From positions 1,302,001 through 1,366,000 of the forward strand of contig CAWGLW010000006.1 in NCBI GenBank assembly GCA_963823525.1: DNA of 64,000 bases. Direction: 5' to 3'. The DNA comes from CAWGLW01 sp963823525. GTDB lineage: Bacteria > Pseudomonadota > Gammaproteobacteria > Steroidobacterales > Steroidobacteraceae. The position numbers and the translations under genes were made by a program. The notes under the pieces were generated by a model, which did no database searches, was not told where the DNA came from, and worked only from the letters and a program-made list of their open reading frames with translations. How positions within the stretch are numbered: position 1 is the stretch's first letter; every line of letters begins with the position of its first letter. Positions 54,697-63,523 of this stretch are shown piece after piece.

Positions 54697-56778
54697 TTAC
54701 CCCGGCAATCGAGACAAGTCCGCTGTTTCCATGAACAGCGCCTGAATTTCACCGAGTAGCGCGAGCCGATTCGCGCGTAGCGCCGGATCTTCGTCCATGA
54801 CCATCACCGAGTCGAAGAAGTCATCCACGGCGCCCCGCAACGCCGCCAGCAGGCTCAACGCCTCAGTGTACTGGCGAGCCGCAAACATCGGTTCAGTCTG
54901 TCGTCGCATCGCCGAGACCTGTTCACCGAGGATCTGCTCGACGGGATCACGCAGCAGTTCATTGTCCACGCGGTCCGGAACGGATTCACTGGCTTTGCGA
55001 AGGATATTGGAAATCCGCTTGTTCGCTGCCGTGAGGCTCTGCGCATCGTCAAGTTTCAGGAATGACACCAGGGCCCGCAGCCGCGTGTCGAAATCAAGCG
55101 GTGAGACCGGACGGGTTGCCAGAACCGCGTCGAACATTTCTGCCGTCGCATGGAAGTTCGCCTCGCCATCGAGGTAGTAGGCGCGCAACCGCTCGATGAT
55201 GTAGTCATAGATTTCAGCAGCCAGCTCGCCGGTCACCGCGAACGGAAGAGCCCCAAGGGCCTGCCCGATCAAATGTTGCAGATCGAGGTCGAGCCGGTGC
55301 TCGATGCTGATCCGCAGCAACCCGAGGGCCGCCCGGCGCAGCCCAAAAGGATCGCGCGTTCCGGTCGGCTTCTGGCCGGCGGCGAAGATACCGGCAATCG
55401 TGTCGACCCGATCAGCGATAGCCAGCGCCATCCCGGTACGCGTCGCCGGCAACCGGTCCCCGGCGAAGCGTGGCAGGTACTGCTCGAGAAGCGCATTGGC
55501 CACCTCGGCCGGCTCGCCATCGAGCTGCGCGTAGTAACGGCCCATGACACCCTGCAGTTCCGGGAATTCGCCGACCATCGAGGTCAGCAGATCGCACTTG
55601 GCGAGTTCAGCCGCCCGGCTGGCCAGCTCGGCATCGGCCCCTGTCAGCCTCGCCACTTCGTGGGCGAGTCCTCGAACGCGCTCCGACTTATCGTGCAGCG
55701 AACCGAGCTTGGCCTGGAATGTCACCTGCTTCAGCGCTTCGCACCTCGAGGCCAGAGTCTGCTTGCGATCGGTCGCCCAGAAAAACGCCGCGTCGCTGAG
55801 CCGAGGCCGCACGACGCGCTCGTTGCCTGCAATGATCCGCCCGGGGTCGGCGCTTTCAATGTTTGAGACTGTGACAAAGCAGGGCATCAGTGCGCCGCCG
55901 CGATCCCGCACGGGGAAATAACGCTGGTGATCCTGCAAGGTGGCGATCAACACTTCCTCAGGCAGGTCGAGAAATGTCGCGTCGAATCGACCGGCCAGCG
56001 GCACCGGCCATTCGACGAGCGCCGTCACTTCCTCGAGCAGGTCATCGCCCATGACGGCCTGGCCGCCGAGGGCTTCAGCCGCGGCGCGGACGCCGTCGCG
56101 AATCACGGCGAGCCGTTCGTCCATATCGGCCAGCACCCGGCCGCGTCTGCGCAGCGTGTTCAGGTAGGCCGCCGGGGTCGTTATCCGTAAGGCTCGCGGC
56201 GCCATGAAACGATGACCGTAGCTGACGTTTGACGCATTCAGCCCGAGCACCTGGCCCTGTACGGTTTCCTTGCCAAACAGCATCAGGACCCAGTGAACGG
56301 GGCGGACGAACTCTGCCTCTCCGCTGCCCCAGCGCATTCGCTTCGCAATCGGCAGCTGTTCGAGCGCCGCGACGACGATACCTGGCAGCAGGTCCACGGT
56401 GCGGGCACCGGCTTCGTTTCCGCGGAAGACAAGCCAGGCGCCCTTCGGCGTCTCCAGTCGCCCGAGAGCTGAAACCTCGACGCCAAAGCTCGCGGCAAAT
56501 GCAAGGCCGGCCCGGGTCGGCGCACCGTCCGCGTCAAAAGCACTGCTCACCGGCGGGCCGCGGCGCTCGAGGCTGCGATCAGGCTGCTGTTCGGCAAGCC
56601 TGAGAACCCTGACGGCGAGCCGACGCGGTGAAGCGAAGTGTTCGACGTTGCGATGCGGCAGGCCGGCGTCGGCCAGTCCGCGGACGATGCCTGCTGCAAA
56701 TGACTCAGCGAGTTTGCGCAGCGACTTCGGCGGCAACTCCTCGGTCCCGATCTCGACCAGGAAGTCCTTTGAGTTCAT
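54697..56778 (-). CDS. glyS: Glycine-tRNA ligase beta subunit
   Basis: 693 residues, MNSKDFLVEIGTEELPPKSLRKLAESF at the N-terminus, then GMALAIADRVDTIAGIFAAGQKPTGTRDPFGLRRAALG, and a C-terminal anticodon-binding region ending RNRLALLGEIQALFMETADLSRLPG. It recognises tRNA-Gly for the alpha2beta2 enzyme. Its ATG overlaps the glyQ stop by four bases. Length is the usual 690. Confidence 0.98.
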   Translation of the reverse strand: MNSKDFLVEIGTEELPPKSLRKLAESFAAGIVRGLADAGLPHRNVEHFASPRRLAVRVLRLAEQQPDRSLERRGPPVSSAFDADGAPTRAGLAFAASFGVEVSALGRLETPKGAWLVFRGNEAGARTVDLLPGIVVAALEQLPIAKRMRWGSGEAEFVRPVHWVLMLFGKETVQGQVLGLNASNVSYGHRFMAPRALRITTPAAYLNTLRRRGRVLADMDERLAVIRDGVRAAAEALGGQAVMGDDLLEEVTALVEWPVPLAGRFDATFLDLPEEVLIATLQDHQRYFPVRDRGGALMPCFVTVSNIESADPGRIIAGNERVVRPRLSDAAFFWATDRKQTLASRCEALKQVTFQAKLGSLHDKSERVRGLAHEVARLTGADAELASRAAELAKCDLLTSMVGEFPELQGVMGRYYAQLDGEPAEVANALLEQYLPRFAGDRLPATRTGMALAIADRVDTIAGIFAAGQKPTGTRDPFGLRRAALGLLRISIEHRLDLDLQHLIGQALGALPFAVTGELAAEIYDYIIERLRAYYLDGEANFHATAEMFDAVLATRPVSPLDFDTRLRALVSFLKLDDAQSLTAANKRISNILRKASESVPDRVDNELLRDPVEQILGEQVSAMRRQTEPMFAARQYTEALSLLAALRGAVDDFFDSVMVMDEDPALRANRLALLGEIQALFMETADLSRLPG

Positions 56779-57716
56779 GCGGGTGCCTCTTCGCTGTCTG
56801 CGCCCGCATGTCGCCGCTGCATCGGGAAACCAAGCGCCTTGCGGCTTTCGTAATAGGCCGACGCGACGCCACGAGCCAGCGTGCGCACGCGCAGGATAAA
56901 TCGCTGCCGCTCGGCCACTGAAATCGCACGCCGGGCATCGAGCAGATTGAAGGTATGCGAAGCCTTCAGCATGCGCTCGTAAGCGGGCAATGGCACACCT
57001 GCTTCAAGCAACCGCTGACACTCGGATTCATGCGCATCGAACTGGCGGAACAGTTCATCAACGTCCGCGAGTTCAAAGTTGAACCGGGACTGCTCCACTT
57101 CGTTCTGATGATAGACGTCGCCGTAAGTGACCCGCCCGAGCGGACCGTCCGCCCAGAGCAGGTCGAAGACGCTCTCGACGCCCTGCAGATACATCGCCAG
57201 TCGCTCGAGACCGTAGGTTATCTCGCCCATCACCGGGCGGCAGTCCAGGCCACCGACCTGTTGAAAATATGTGAACTGCGTGACTTCCATGCCGTTCAGC
57301 CAGACTTCCCAGCCCAGGCCCCAGGCACCGAGTGTGGGGGACTCCCAGTTGTCCTCGACGAATCGCACGTCGTTGATCTGCGGGTCGATACCCACGGCAC
57401 GCAATGAGCCAAGGTACAGCTCGATGATGTCCTCCGGGGACGGCTTGATCACGACCTGGTACTGGTAGTAATGCTGCAGACGGAAAGGATTGTCCCCATA
57501 CCGACCATCGGTCGGCCGACGCGATGGCTGCACGTAAGCGGCGCTCCAGGGTTCCGGCCCGAGGGCACGCAGGAACGTGGCCACGTGAAACGTGCCCGCT
57601 CCCATCTCCATGTCGTAGGGTTGCATGATCACGCAGCCCCGTTCGGCCCAGTAGTGCTGCAGGGCCAGGATCAGGTCCTGAAAAGTGCGTGGAATTTTGG
57701 TCGCCGTTCTTGGCAT
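56775..57716 (-). CDS. glyQ: Glycine-tRNA ligase alpha subunit
   Basis: 313 residues: TFQDLILALQHYWAERGCVIMQPYDMEMGAGT, AAYVQPSRRPTDGRYGDNPFRLQHYYQYQVV, WGLGWEVWLNGMEVTQFTYFQQVGG, and ITYGLERLAMYLQ. This is the catalytic alpha chain. At the FHPATFL-type position it has FHVATFL. A C-terminal extension (RRHAGADSEEAPA) is slightly longer than usual. Confidence 0.98.
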   Translation of the reverse strand: MPRTATKIPRTFQDLILALQHYWAERGCVIMQPYDMEMGAGTFHVATFLRALGPEPWSAAYVQPSRRPTDGRYGDNPFRLQHYYQYQVVIKPSPEDIIELYLGSLRAVGIDPQINDVRFVEDNWESPTLGAWGLGWEVWLNGMEVTQFTYFQQVGGLDCRPVMGEITYGLERLAMYLQGVESVFDLLWADGPLGRVTYGDVYHQNEVEQSRFNFELADVDELFRQFDAHESECQRLLEAGVPLPAYERMLKASHTFNLLDARRAISVAERQRFILRVRTLARGVASAYYESRKALGFPMQRRHAGADSEEAPA

Positions 57717-57828
57717 CAGTGCTCTGCCGGATGGTCGATGAACAGCTCCGCAGTATACCCAACGGACCGGCGACTCATCGGTCGCGCATCACTCCGGCGC
57801 GCGCCGCCGCCTTGCGGCGGGGCGGGAA

Positions 57829-58896
57829 TCAGTATTCGTCGAACATCCGCTGTATCTGCAGCGGGTCGCGCGTACGGGTCAGCGCCAGTTGCAGCAACAC
57901 CCGCGACTTGGCAGGGTTCAGTTCGCCCGACGCGATAAAGCCGAGCTCATCGTCATTGATCTCGTTGTTTCTCAGCACGATACCCGCCGGCAGGCGCGTA
58001 CTGCGCACGACGACGATGCCCTCGCGAGCCGCTTTGCCCAGCACCTCCAGGGCCTGCTGTGTCATGTTTCCATCGCCTACGCCAGCGATGACCAGACCCT
58101 GGGCGCCGTTGCGGATGGCAGCCTCGATCAGGTCGGCGCTCATATTCGCGTGTGCGTAAAGAATATCCACCCTTGGCAGTTGATCGAGGCCCGCAACCGA
58201 GAACTCCGTGGCGGGGCCGACTTTACGGTCCATCGGCTCAAACCATGTGATATTGCCGGTGTGAACCACGCCGGCCGGTCCACGATTGAGACTCTTGAAT
58301 GTCTGAACGCTCGTCGTGTCGGTCTTTACGACGTTGCGCGCGTAATGAATTTCGTCGTTCAGGCAAACCAGCGTTCCGCGCTTTCGGGCACGCGGATCGC
58401 TGGCAACGGCGACGGCGTTGTAAAGATTGCCGGGGCCGTCCGCGCTGACCGCCGTGGCCGGTCGCATGGAGCCGACCATGACGACAGGCTTCTCGCTCTT
58501 CGTTACCAGGCTGAGAAAATAACTGGTCTCTTCCAGAGTATCGGTACCGTGGGTGATCATCACCCCGTCCACTTCAGGGTTGGCGAGCACGTTTGCCACA
58601 CGCGCGGCCAGCCGCAGCCAGATCTGATCGTTCATATCCTGGCTGCCGATGTTCACCAGCTGCTCGCCTGTGATGTTGGCCAGCGAGCCGAGGTTGGGCA
58701 CGGCATCGATCAGTGCGCGCACATCGTAGGTACCGGCCTTGTAGGCGTAATCGCCGGCCTTCCCCTGCGCGCCGGCGATCGTGCCGCCGGTGGCAATCAC
58801 ATGAACACTCAAGAGATCCGCCTCCGGTTTCGCGAACGCAAGGCCCACGGATAGCAACAGCGATGCGAGGGCCGCTGTCTTCAACACCGATCGCAT
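57829..58896 (-). CDS. ansB: Type II L-asparaginase (periplasmic)
   Basis: 355 residues. A signal peptide (MRSVLKTAALASLLLSVGLAFA) is followed by asparaginase motifs IATGGTIAGAQGK (nucleophilic Thr in TGGTIA), GVMITHGTDTLEETSYFLSL (second Thr-Lys-Asp triad region) and SMRPATAVSADGPGNLYNAV. It hydrolyses asparagine, and often glutamine, in the periplasm. It is leftward, 112 bases from the glyQ start side, and monocistronic. Confidence 0.93.
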   Translation of the reverse strand: MRSVLKTAALASLLLSVGLAFAKPEADLLSVHVIATGGTIAGAQGKAGDYAYKAGTYDVRALIDAVPNLGSLANITGEQLVNIGSQDMNDQIWLRLAARVANVLANPEVDGVMITHGTDTLEETSYFLSLVTKSEKPVVMVGSMRPATAVSADGPGNLYNAVAVASDPRARKRGTLVCLNDEIHYARNVVKTDTTSVQTFKSLNRGPAGVVHTGNITWFEPMDRKVGPATEFSVAGLDQLPRVDILYAHANMSADLIEAAIRNGAQGLVIAGVGDGNMTQQALEVLGKAAREGIVVVRSTRLPAGIVLRNNEINDDELGFIASGELNPAKSRVLLQLALTRTRDPLQIQRMFDEY

Positions 58897-59045
58897 ACAC
58901 TTCTTCCTGTCGTCATCGCCCCACTTACGAGCGCTTCCTGAAAAACCCCGATGGACCGGCTCCGGAGCGCTGTCTGCAGCCAGGCTCCGGCTTCCGACAG
59001 AGCCTCTCTGGCGGCAGCCGTGTCACGGTCCCTGTCGTGCGCTGT

Positions 59046-59993
59046 CTATTCGACCTGCTCGACCGGCGTCCAGTTCGAATCCGGGTTGTAAGCCCGGATC
59101 GCCCGCGCGCGCTCAAGCGTACTCCCGCCAAGATCCCGCTGGTACACGACACCGTCCTGGTTGACGATGAAGGTCATGATCCCGCTGACGCCGTACTCAA
59201 CTGGAAACGCGACGATCCCGAAGCCACCGGAAAGCCGTCCATCGACCACGTAGCTCATGGCACCACCATCGGCGGCTTGCCCCTGCGCGGTCAGCATTCG
59301 GAACAGGTAGCCGTGGTAAGGCTCGGCCTTCGTCTTGCCTTCTGCGCCGTGCGCGTAGCCTTCCGCGGCTGCTTCGGCTGCATACGGACCGAGCGGGCTG
59401 GGTCGCTCGCCTTCGACCGCGGGCCAGTACAAGCCGTTGTGCGTGCCCGGCTCGCTGAAAAACCGGGCCGCGTACGTCCCGGCAGGCACCCCGCCCCGGC
59501 TTGCCGCGGCATACTCCTGCTGTGCCGCGACCATGCCCATGAGGGTCTCGATCGCGCCTAATTCATTGCGCCCGATGCGACGAAAAATGATTTCGTCCAG
59601 GCCGGCCACGGCATCAAAGCTCCACAGGCCGTCGCGCTGGACAATCGGCAAAGGCACCGGCCACTGGTCATAGCCGATTTGAAGGATGCGGGTGTCCTCG
59701 CCGTCTGCGACCAGCGTATGGGCGCGTTGATAGGCGGTTGCAAATCGATCCCGGACGTCCCGGTCGGCCACGTCGTCGCCCGACACGACGAGATCCTCAG
59801 TATCTTCACCGAACAACGCGATCAGCGCGTGGGTATCATTGGTGGCCGCCGCAACAAAAAGCGCATCCGCTGCTTCTTCCGGCGTGGCGAAAGTGCTTGC
59901 GCCCATACTCTGAGCCAGCAAGGTGCCAGGCCCGACCATGGTCGCTAGCAAAGCAGCCAGTATCCAGAATCCGCGTGATTTTCGAGTCGACAT
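59046..59993 (-). CDS. DUF2950 secreted protein
   Basis: About 315 residues from ATG 59993 (MSTRKSRGFWILAALLATMVGPGTLLAQ, a signal peptide). The mature sequence follows the DUF2950 layout: FATPEEAADALFVAAATNDTHALIALFGED, DGLWSFDAVAGLDEIIFRRIGRNELGAIETLMGMVAAQQEYA, PYHGYLFRMLTAQGQAADGG and FPVEYGVSGIMTFIVNQDGVVYQRDLG. No function is established. It lies 68 bases after the DUF3300 gene; in many proteobacteria the two families occur side by side. Confidence 0.85.
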   Translation of the reverse strand: MSTRKSRGFWILAALLATMVGPGTLLAQSMGASTFATPEEAADALFVAAATNDTHALIALFGEDTEDLVVSGDDVADRDVRDRFATAYQRAHTLVADGEDTRILQIGYDQWPVPLPIVQRDGLWSFDAVAGLDEIIFRRIGRNELGAIETLMGMVAAQQEYAAASRGGVPAGTYAARFFSEPGTHNGLYWPAVEGERPSPLGPYAAEAAAEGYAHGAEGKTKAEPYHGYLFRMLTAQGQAADGGAMSYVVDGRLSGGFGIVAFPVEYGVSGIMTFIVNQDGVVYQRDLGGSTLERARAIRAYNPDSNWTPVEQVE

Positions 59994-60061
59994 GGCGCCG
60001 GTCCCTGTGTGTATTCTGAGTGCGCAGAGTCGCGAGAGATCGTCTTCGTGCGCTCCGCTCA

Positions 60062-61669
60062 TTACTTTTGCTGCTTTCTGGCTTTTTTAGACTGTGCCGG
60101 CGTCTTGCCGCCCGTGCTCGCCCGCCCTCGCTGGCTCGCGGCACGGTCCTTGGCGTTACCCGCGCCTGAAATCGCCGTGCCGCCCTTGTTGAGCGCGCCG
60201 GCGCTGGTGTCGGGACGCTTACCCGAGGCCTTCGGGTAGCCACGATCGATTTTCGCCTGGGTTGGCTTGGCGGCTGGCCGCGCAGCGGGTTTAACCTGGG
60301 CCGGCTTCGCGGTCGGGCGCGTGCCTGGTTTAGCCTGCGCCACCTTGTTCTTTGGAACCTGCTGATTGAGGTTTGCGGGCTTGCCGGCCGGACGCGCTGC
60401 GGGTTTTGCACCTGCGTAGGTGCCCGTCGGTTTGACCTGCGCTGCTTTTGACCTGGCGGCCTGGGCCGTGGCCGGATCGAGTGTATCTCGCTTCGCCGAG
60501 GCGAGTCCCTGGCGCCGCACCTCAGCCTGCTGTTTGCTTTGTGCAGCCAACGGAGTGGGCCGCGCCGTGGGCGGCCTGGGCTGATAGCCGGGCACCCGGT
60601 TCTGGTTATTCTCGAACCGGTTGAAATAATTGCCGCCGGAATTGTTGTTGCCGACATTGACTACGTTGACCGTATTTCCGCCGCCCGGCCGATTGTAATT
60701 CCAGCGGTAATTCGGCGGCGGTCGATAGTAAGGTGACGGCCGGTAACCCGGATAGCCTGGTGCATAGTTGTAACGGCCCGGGTAGTAGGGGCTTGGGCCG
60801 TAGTACATGCCTCCCCGCCCGTAGTTCGGATAGTAGTAATCGTCGTCGTCGTCGAACAGGTTAGCCACGAGTATGCCGCCACCGAACGCGAGCAGGCCGC
60901 CGATGACCGCGGTGGTCGTGCTGATGCCGGATTTTTCAGTGGCTGTCGCATCGGGCGTCGCGGTGGCCAGTGGCTCGATGGGCGTTGGGGCAGCCGCGGG
61001 CGCCGCATAAGTCTGCACGGGGTCGTATTGAGGCACGTATACGACTTCGGGCTGCGCCGGTTCAAGCAGTACGACGTCCTGGCCTTCCTGGGTCGTCTTT
61101 TCGACGGCCATCTGTGGCGTCGACTGCAGATTTCCCGATTCGAAGGCCTGCAGACGCAGCCGTTGGACTGAGTCGAGCACACCCTGCTGGTCCGCGCTGA
61201 CGGCGTCGCCGACCTGGGTCGTCCAGTCGATTTCCTGGCACATCATGTCGACGACGACCGGGAAGTGAACCAGCGCCTGCATGCTCGGGCCGAACCCTGC
61301 ACTGGCTGCCGCCAAGGTCAACGCGTCGCCGTCGAGCGACTGGTTTTCAAGCAGCCAGTTACCGCCGTCGAGTACTTCCTGTGCATTCGTCGCAGCGGTC
61401 AGTAACTGACCGAGCACGATATCCGGATACAGCGCCACGGGTGCCATCAGTTCGTCGAGGGCGTCCGGCGGCCAGGCGACGGCTGCTGCCGTTGGCGGCG
61501 GTGGAGCTGCTGCGGGGGGCGGTGGCGGCGGTATGGCCGAGGTTCCCGCCGATGCCGATACGGCACCAGTTTCATTCTTCTGACCGCAGGCTACGACCGT
61601 TGCGGCCAACGCAACGGTCAGGGCGACCGCTGCGGTCCGCGATCGCGTGTGAGACGGGTTCTTGGGCAT
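60062..61669 (-). CDS. DUF3300 lipoprotein with basic low-complexity tail
   Basis: 535 residues. N-terminus MPKNPSHTRSRTAAVALTVALAATVVACG looks like a lipoprotein signal (cysteine after VVA). A proline/alanine linker leads to the DUF3300 domain (LDELMAPVALYPDIVLGQLLTAATNAQEVLDG, MCQEIDWTTQVGDAV, VYVPQYDP). Then follow a membrane-like helix (TTTAVIGGLLAFGGGILVANL), an acidic DDDDDYYY run, a Tyr/Pro/Gly-rich stretch, and about 150 residues of Lys/Ala/Pro repeats (AKPAARPAGKP type). It is probably an envelope protein, and the tail may contact wall polymers. Function unknown. Confidence 0.82.
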   Translation of the reverse strand: MPKNPSHTRSRTAAVALTVALAATVVACGQKNETGAVSASAGTSAIPPPPPPAAAPPPPTAAAVAWPPDALDELMAPVALYPDIVLGQLLTAATNAQEVLDGGNWLLENQSLDGDALTLAAASAGFGPSMQALVHFPVVVDMMCQEIDWTTQVGDAVSADQQGVLDSVQRLRLQAFESGNLQSTPQMAVEKTTQEGQDVVLLEPAQPEVVYVPQYDPVQTYAAPAAAPTPIEPLATATPDATATEKSGISTTTAVIGGLLAFGGGILVANLFDDDDDYYYPNYGRGGMYYGPSPYYPGRYNYAPGYPGYRPSPYYRPPPNYRWNYNRPGGGNTVNVVNVGNNNSGGNYFNRFENNQNRVPGYQPRPPTARPTPLAAQSKQQAEVRRQGLASAKRDTLDPATAQAARSKAAQVKPTGTYAGAKPAARPAGKPANLNQQVPKNKVAQAKPGTRPTAKPAQVKPAARPAAKPTQAKIDRGYPKASGKRPDTSAGALNKGGTAISGAGNAKDRAASQRGRASTGGKTPAQSKKARKQQK

Positions 61670-61853
61670 GCCGGGGTCCCTTCTACCTGTGGAATCTGTA
61701 CGGAGCTTCCAAGCGGTCCGAACCGCCGTGTGTTGCCCTTGGATTCGCTACTTTAGAGCTCTGAAAGCACTTCCGCCAGCATCCGATGCGGAATGCGTGC
61801 TTGTCGTCGCCCGACGATTGGCCGCACCATCTTGAAACAGCACTCACTGAATC

Positions 61854-61870
61854 GCACCGTATTGGTGCGC
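61854..61870. promoter_or_regulatory. Putative NtrC-binding site upstream of glnA
   Basis: CGCACCGTATTGGTGCG: GCACC-N5-GGTGC, the same dyad and spacing as the E. coli glnA NtrC enhancer sites. It is centred about 100 bases upstream of the start expected from the sigma-54 promoter, a normal enhancer distance. A second site was not found. Confidence 0.75.
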
Positions 61871-61932
61871 AAATGGCGACAGCTGCTGCGCAATCAAGCT
61901 CGGCATTGACACGGATGCGCCATCTGGGTGCG

Positions 61933-61950
61933 TTGGCATACAATCTGCAT
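61933..61950 (+). promoter_or_regulatory. Putative sigma-54 promoter of glnA
   Basis: TTGGCATACAATCTGCAT has the invariant GG and GC with exactly ten bases between them, close to the TGGCAC-N5-TTGC consensus. Transcription would start near 61960, about 28 bases before the glnA ATG. Confidence 0.75.
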
Positions 61951-61987
61951 TCCCTTGGACCCTCAACCGACCTCACCAGGAGATGCC

Positions 61988-63400
61988 ATGACTACCCCGG
62001 CGGACGTATTCGCGCTCATCAAGGAAAAAGAAGCCAAGTTTGTCGATTTGCGATTCACGGATACCAAGGGCAAGGAGCAGCACGTGACCATTCCCAGCTG
62101 GGTGGTCGATGAAGGCTTTTTCGAAGACGGGAAGGGCTTTGACGGCTCCTCGATTGCCGGTTGGAAGGGCATCCAGGAATCGGACATGATCCTGATGCCG
62201 GACCCCTCGACTGCCGTGCTCGACCCGTTCTTCGAGGAAGCGACGGTCATCTTGCGCTGCGACATCATCGAGCCGTCGACGATGCAGGGCTACGAGCGCG
62301 ACCCGCGCTCGCTGGCCAAGCGCGCCGAAGCGTACCTGCAGTCCACCGGTATCGCGGATAAGGCGTATTTCGGTCCTGAAAACGAGTTCTTTATTTTCGA
62401 CAGCGTTCGTCACGGCAGCGCGATCAATGGAAGTTTCTACGAGATCGATTGCCTGCAGGGCAGCTGGAACTCATCGGCTCATCTTGAGGGTGGCAACCTC
62501 GGTCACCGCCCCACGATCAAGGGCGGGTACTTCCCGGTGCCGCCGGTTGATGCATACCAGGATGTTCGCACGGCCATGTGTATGGCCCTCGGCGAGATGG
62601 GCCTGAAGGTCGAGGTGCACCACTCGGAGGTTGCGACCGGCGGTCAGTCGGAGATCGGCGTTGTGGCCAATACGCTGGTGAACAAAGCCGACGAAGTACA
62701 GATATTGAAATACGTCGTGCACAACGTGGCCGCGAGCTATGGCAAGTCCGCGACCTTTATGCCGAAACCGCTGGTCGGCGATAACGGAAACGGCATGCAC
62801 GTCAATCAGTCGCTGTCGAAAGACGGGAAGAACATTTTCAGCGGTGACAAGTACGGCGGACTGTCAGAAATCGCGCTGTTCTACATCGGCGGCATCATCA
62901 AGCACGCCCGCGCCCTGAATGCGCTGTCCAACGCGAGCACCAACAGCTACAAGCGTCTGGTACCCGGATTCGAAGCGCCGGTCATGCTGGCTTACTCGGC
63001 GCGCAACCGGTCAGCGTCCATTCGCATCCCGCACGCGATGAGCCCCAAGGCTCGCCGAATCGAGGCACGGTTCGCTGATTCGTCCGCGAATCCGTACCTT
63101 TGCTTCGCCTCGATGGTCATGGCCGGTCTCGACGGCATCAAGAACAAGATCCACCCCGGGGACCCCGCCGACAAGGATCTGTATGACCTGGCGCCCGAAG
63201 AGGCAAGAAACATCCCGACGGTCTGCCATGCGCTGGACCTGGCCCTGGATGCGCTCGACAAGGATCGCGCCTTCCTCAAGGAAGGCGGCGTGTTCACGGA
63301 CGATGTCATTGACGCCTACATCGCGCTGAAGATGCAGGAGGTGACAAAATTGCGTATGAGCACCCACCCCGTAGAGCTCGAGCTGTATTACAGCGTATGA
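61988..63400 (+). CDS. glnA: Glutamine synthetase type I
   Basis: 470 residues from ATG 61988, with AGGAG five bases upstream; upstream in-frame codons to 61928 overlap the promoter. Motifs: FDGSSIAGWKGIQESDMILMPDP, FGPENEFFIFD, GNGMHVNQSL, and the adenylylation loop KDLYDLAPEE with the target tyrosine at residue 399. It joins ammonia to glutamate in the cytoplasm. The adenylylation site means control by GlnE, and the upstream NtrC/sigma-54 elements mean nitrogen-regulated transcription. Confidence 0.98.
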   Translation: MTTPADVFALIKEKEAKFVDLRFTDTKGKEQHVTIPSWVVDEGFFEDGKGFDGSSIAGWKGIQESDMILMPDPSTAVLDPFFEEATVILRCDIIEPSTMQGYERDPRSLAKRAEAYLQSTGIADKAYFGPENEFFIFDSVRHGSAINGSFYEIDCLQGSWNSSAHLEGGNLGHRPTIKGGYFPVPPVDAYQDVRTAMCMALGEMGLKVEVHHSEVATGGQSEIGVVANTLVNKADEVQILKYVVHNVAASYGKSATFMPKPLVGDNGNGMHVNQSLSKDGKNIFSGDKYGGLSEIALFYIGGIIKHARALNALSNASTNSYKRLVPGFEAPVMLAYSARNRSASIRIPHAMSPKARRIEARFADSSANPYLCFASMVMAGLDGIKNKIHPGDPADKDLYDLAPEEARNIPTVCHALDLALDALDKDRAFLKEGGVFTDDVIDAYIALKMQEVTKLRMSTHPVELELYYSV

Positions 63401-63410
63401 GCATGAGCAG

Positions 63411-63440
63411 CCCCGGCCTGCGCATGCAGGCCGGGGCGTC
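63411..63440 (+). terminator. Strong hairpin after glnA
   Basis: An 11-base perfect stem (63411-63421 with 63426-63436) with a four-base loop, starting ten bases past the glnA stop. The T content afterwards is low (CGTCGTT), so termination efficiency is uncertain. Confidence 0.7.
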
Positions 63441-63523
63441 GTTCCCATCGAACATTGACGTAATTCGCGATTCTCTCAAGCTGACTTTGTCACCCGTGAC
63501 TGCTGAGGCTATGCTCCCGGACT

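Noticed and set aside
57577..57600. parS-like half site in glyQ (minus strand GTTTCACGTGGCC)
   Set aside because: Only one half matches the consensus, about 10 of 16 bases. The other half is degenerate, so specific ParB binding is unlikely.
59060..59100. tRNA T-loop-like GTTCGAATCC
   Set aside because: It lies in the coding frame of the DUF2950 gene and no matching acceptor, D or anticodon stems surround it.
60062..60540. Repetitive GC-rich DNA in the DUF3300 gene considered as a CRISPR or tandem DNA repeat
   Set aside because: Periodicity is at the protein level (Lys/Ala/Pro repeats) and the DNA units are irregular with no spacers.
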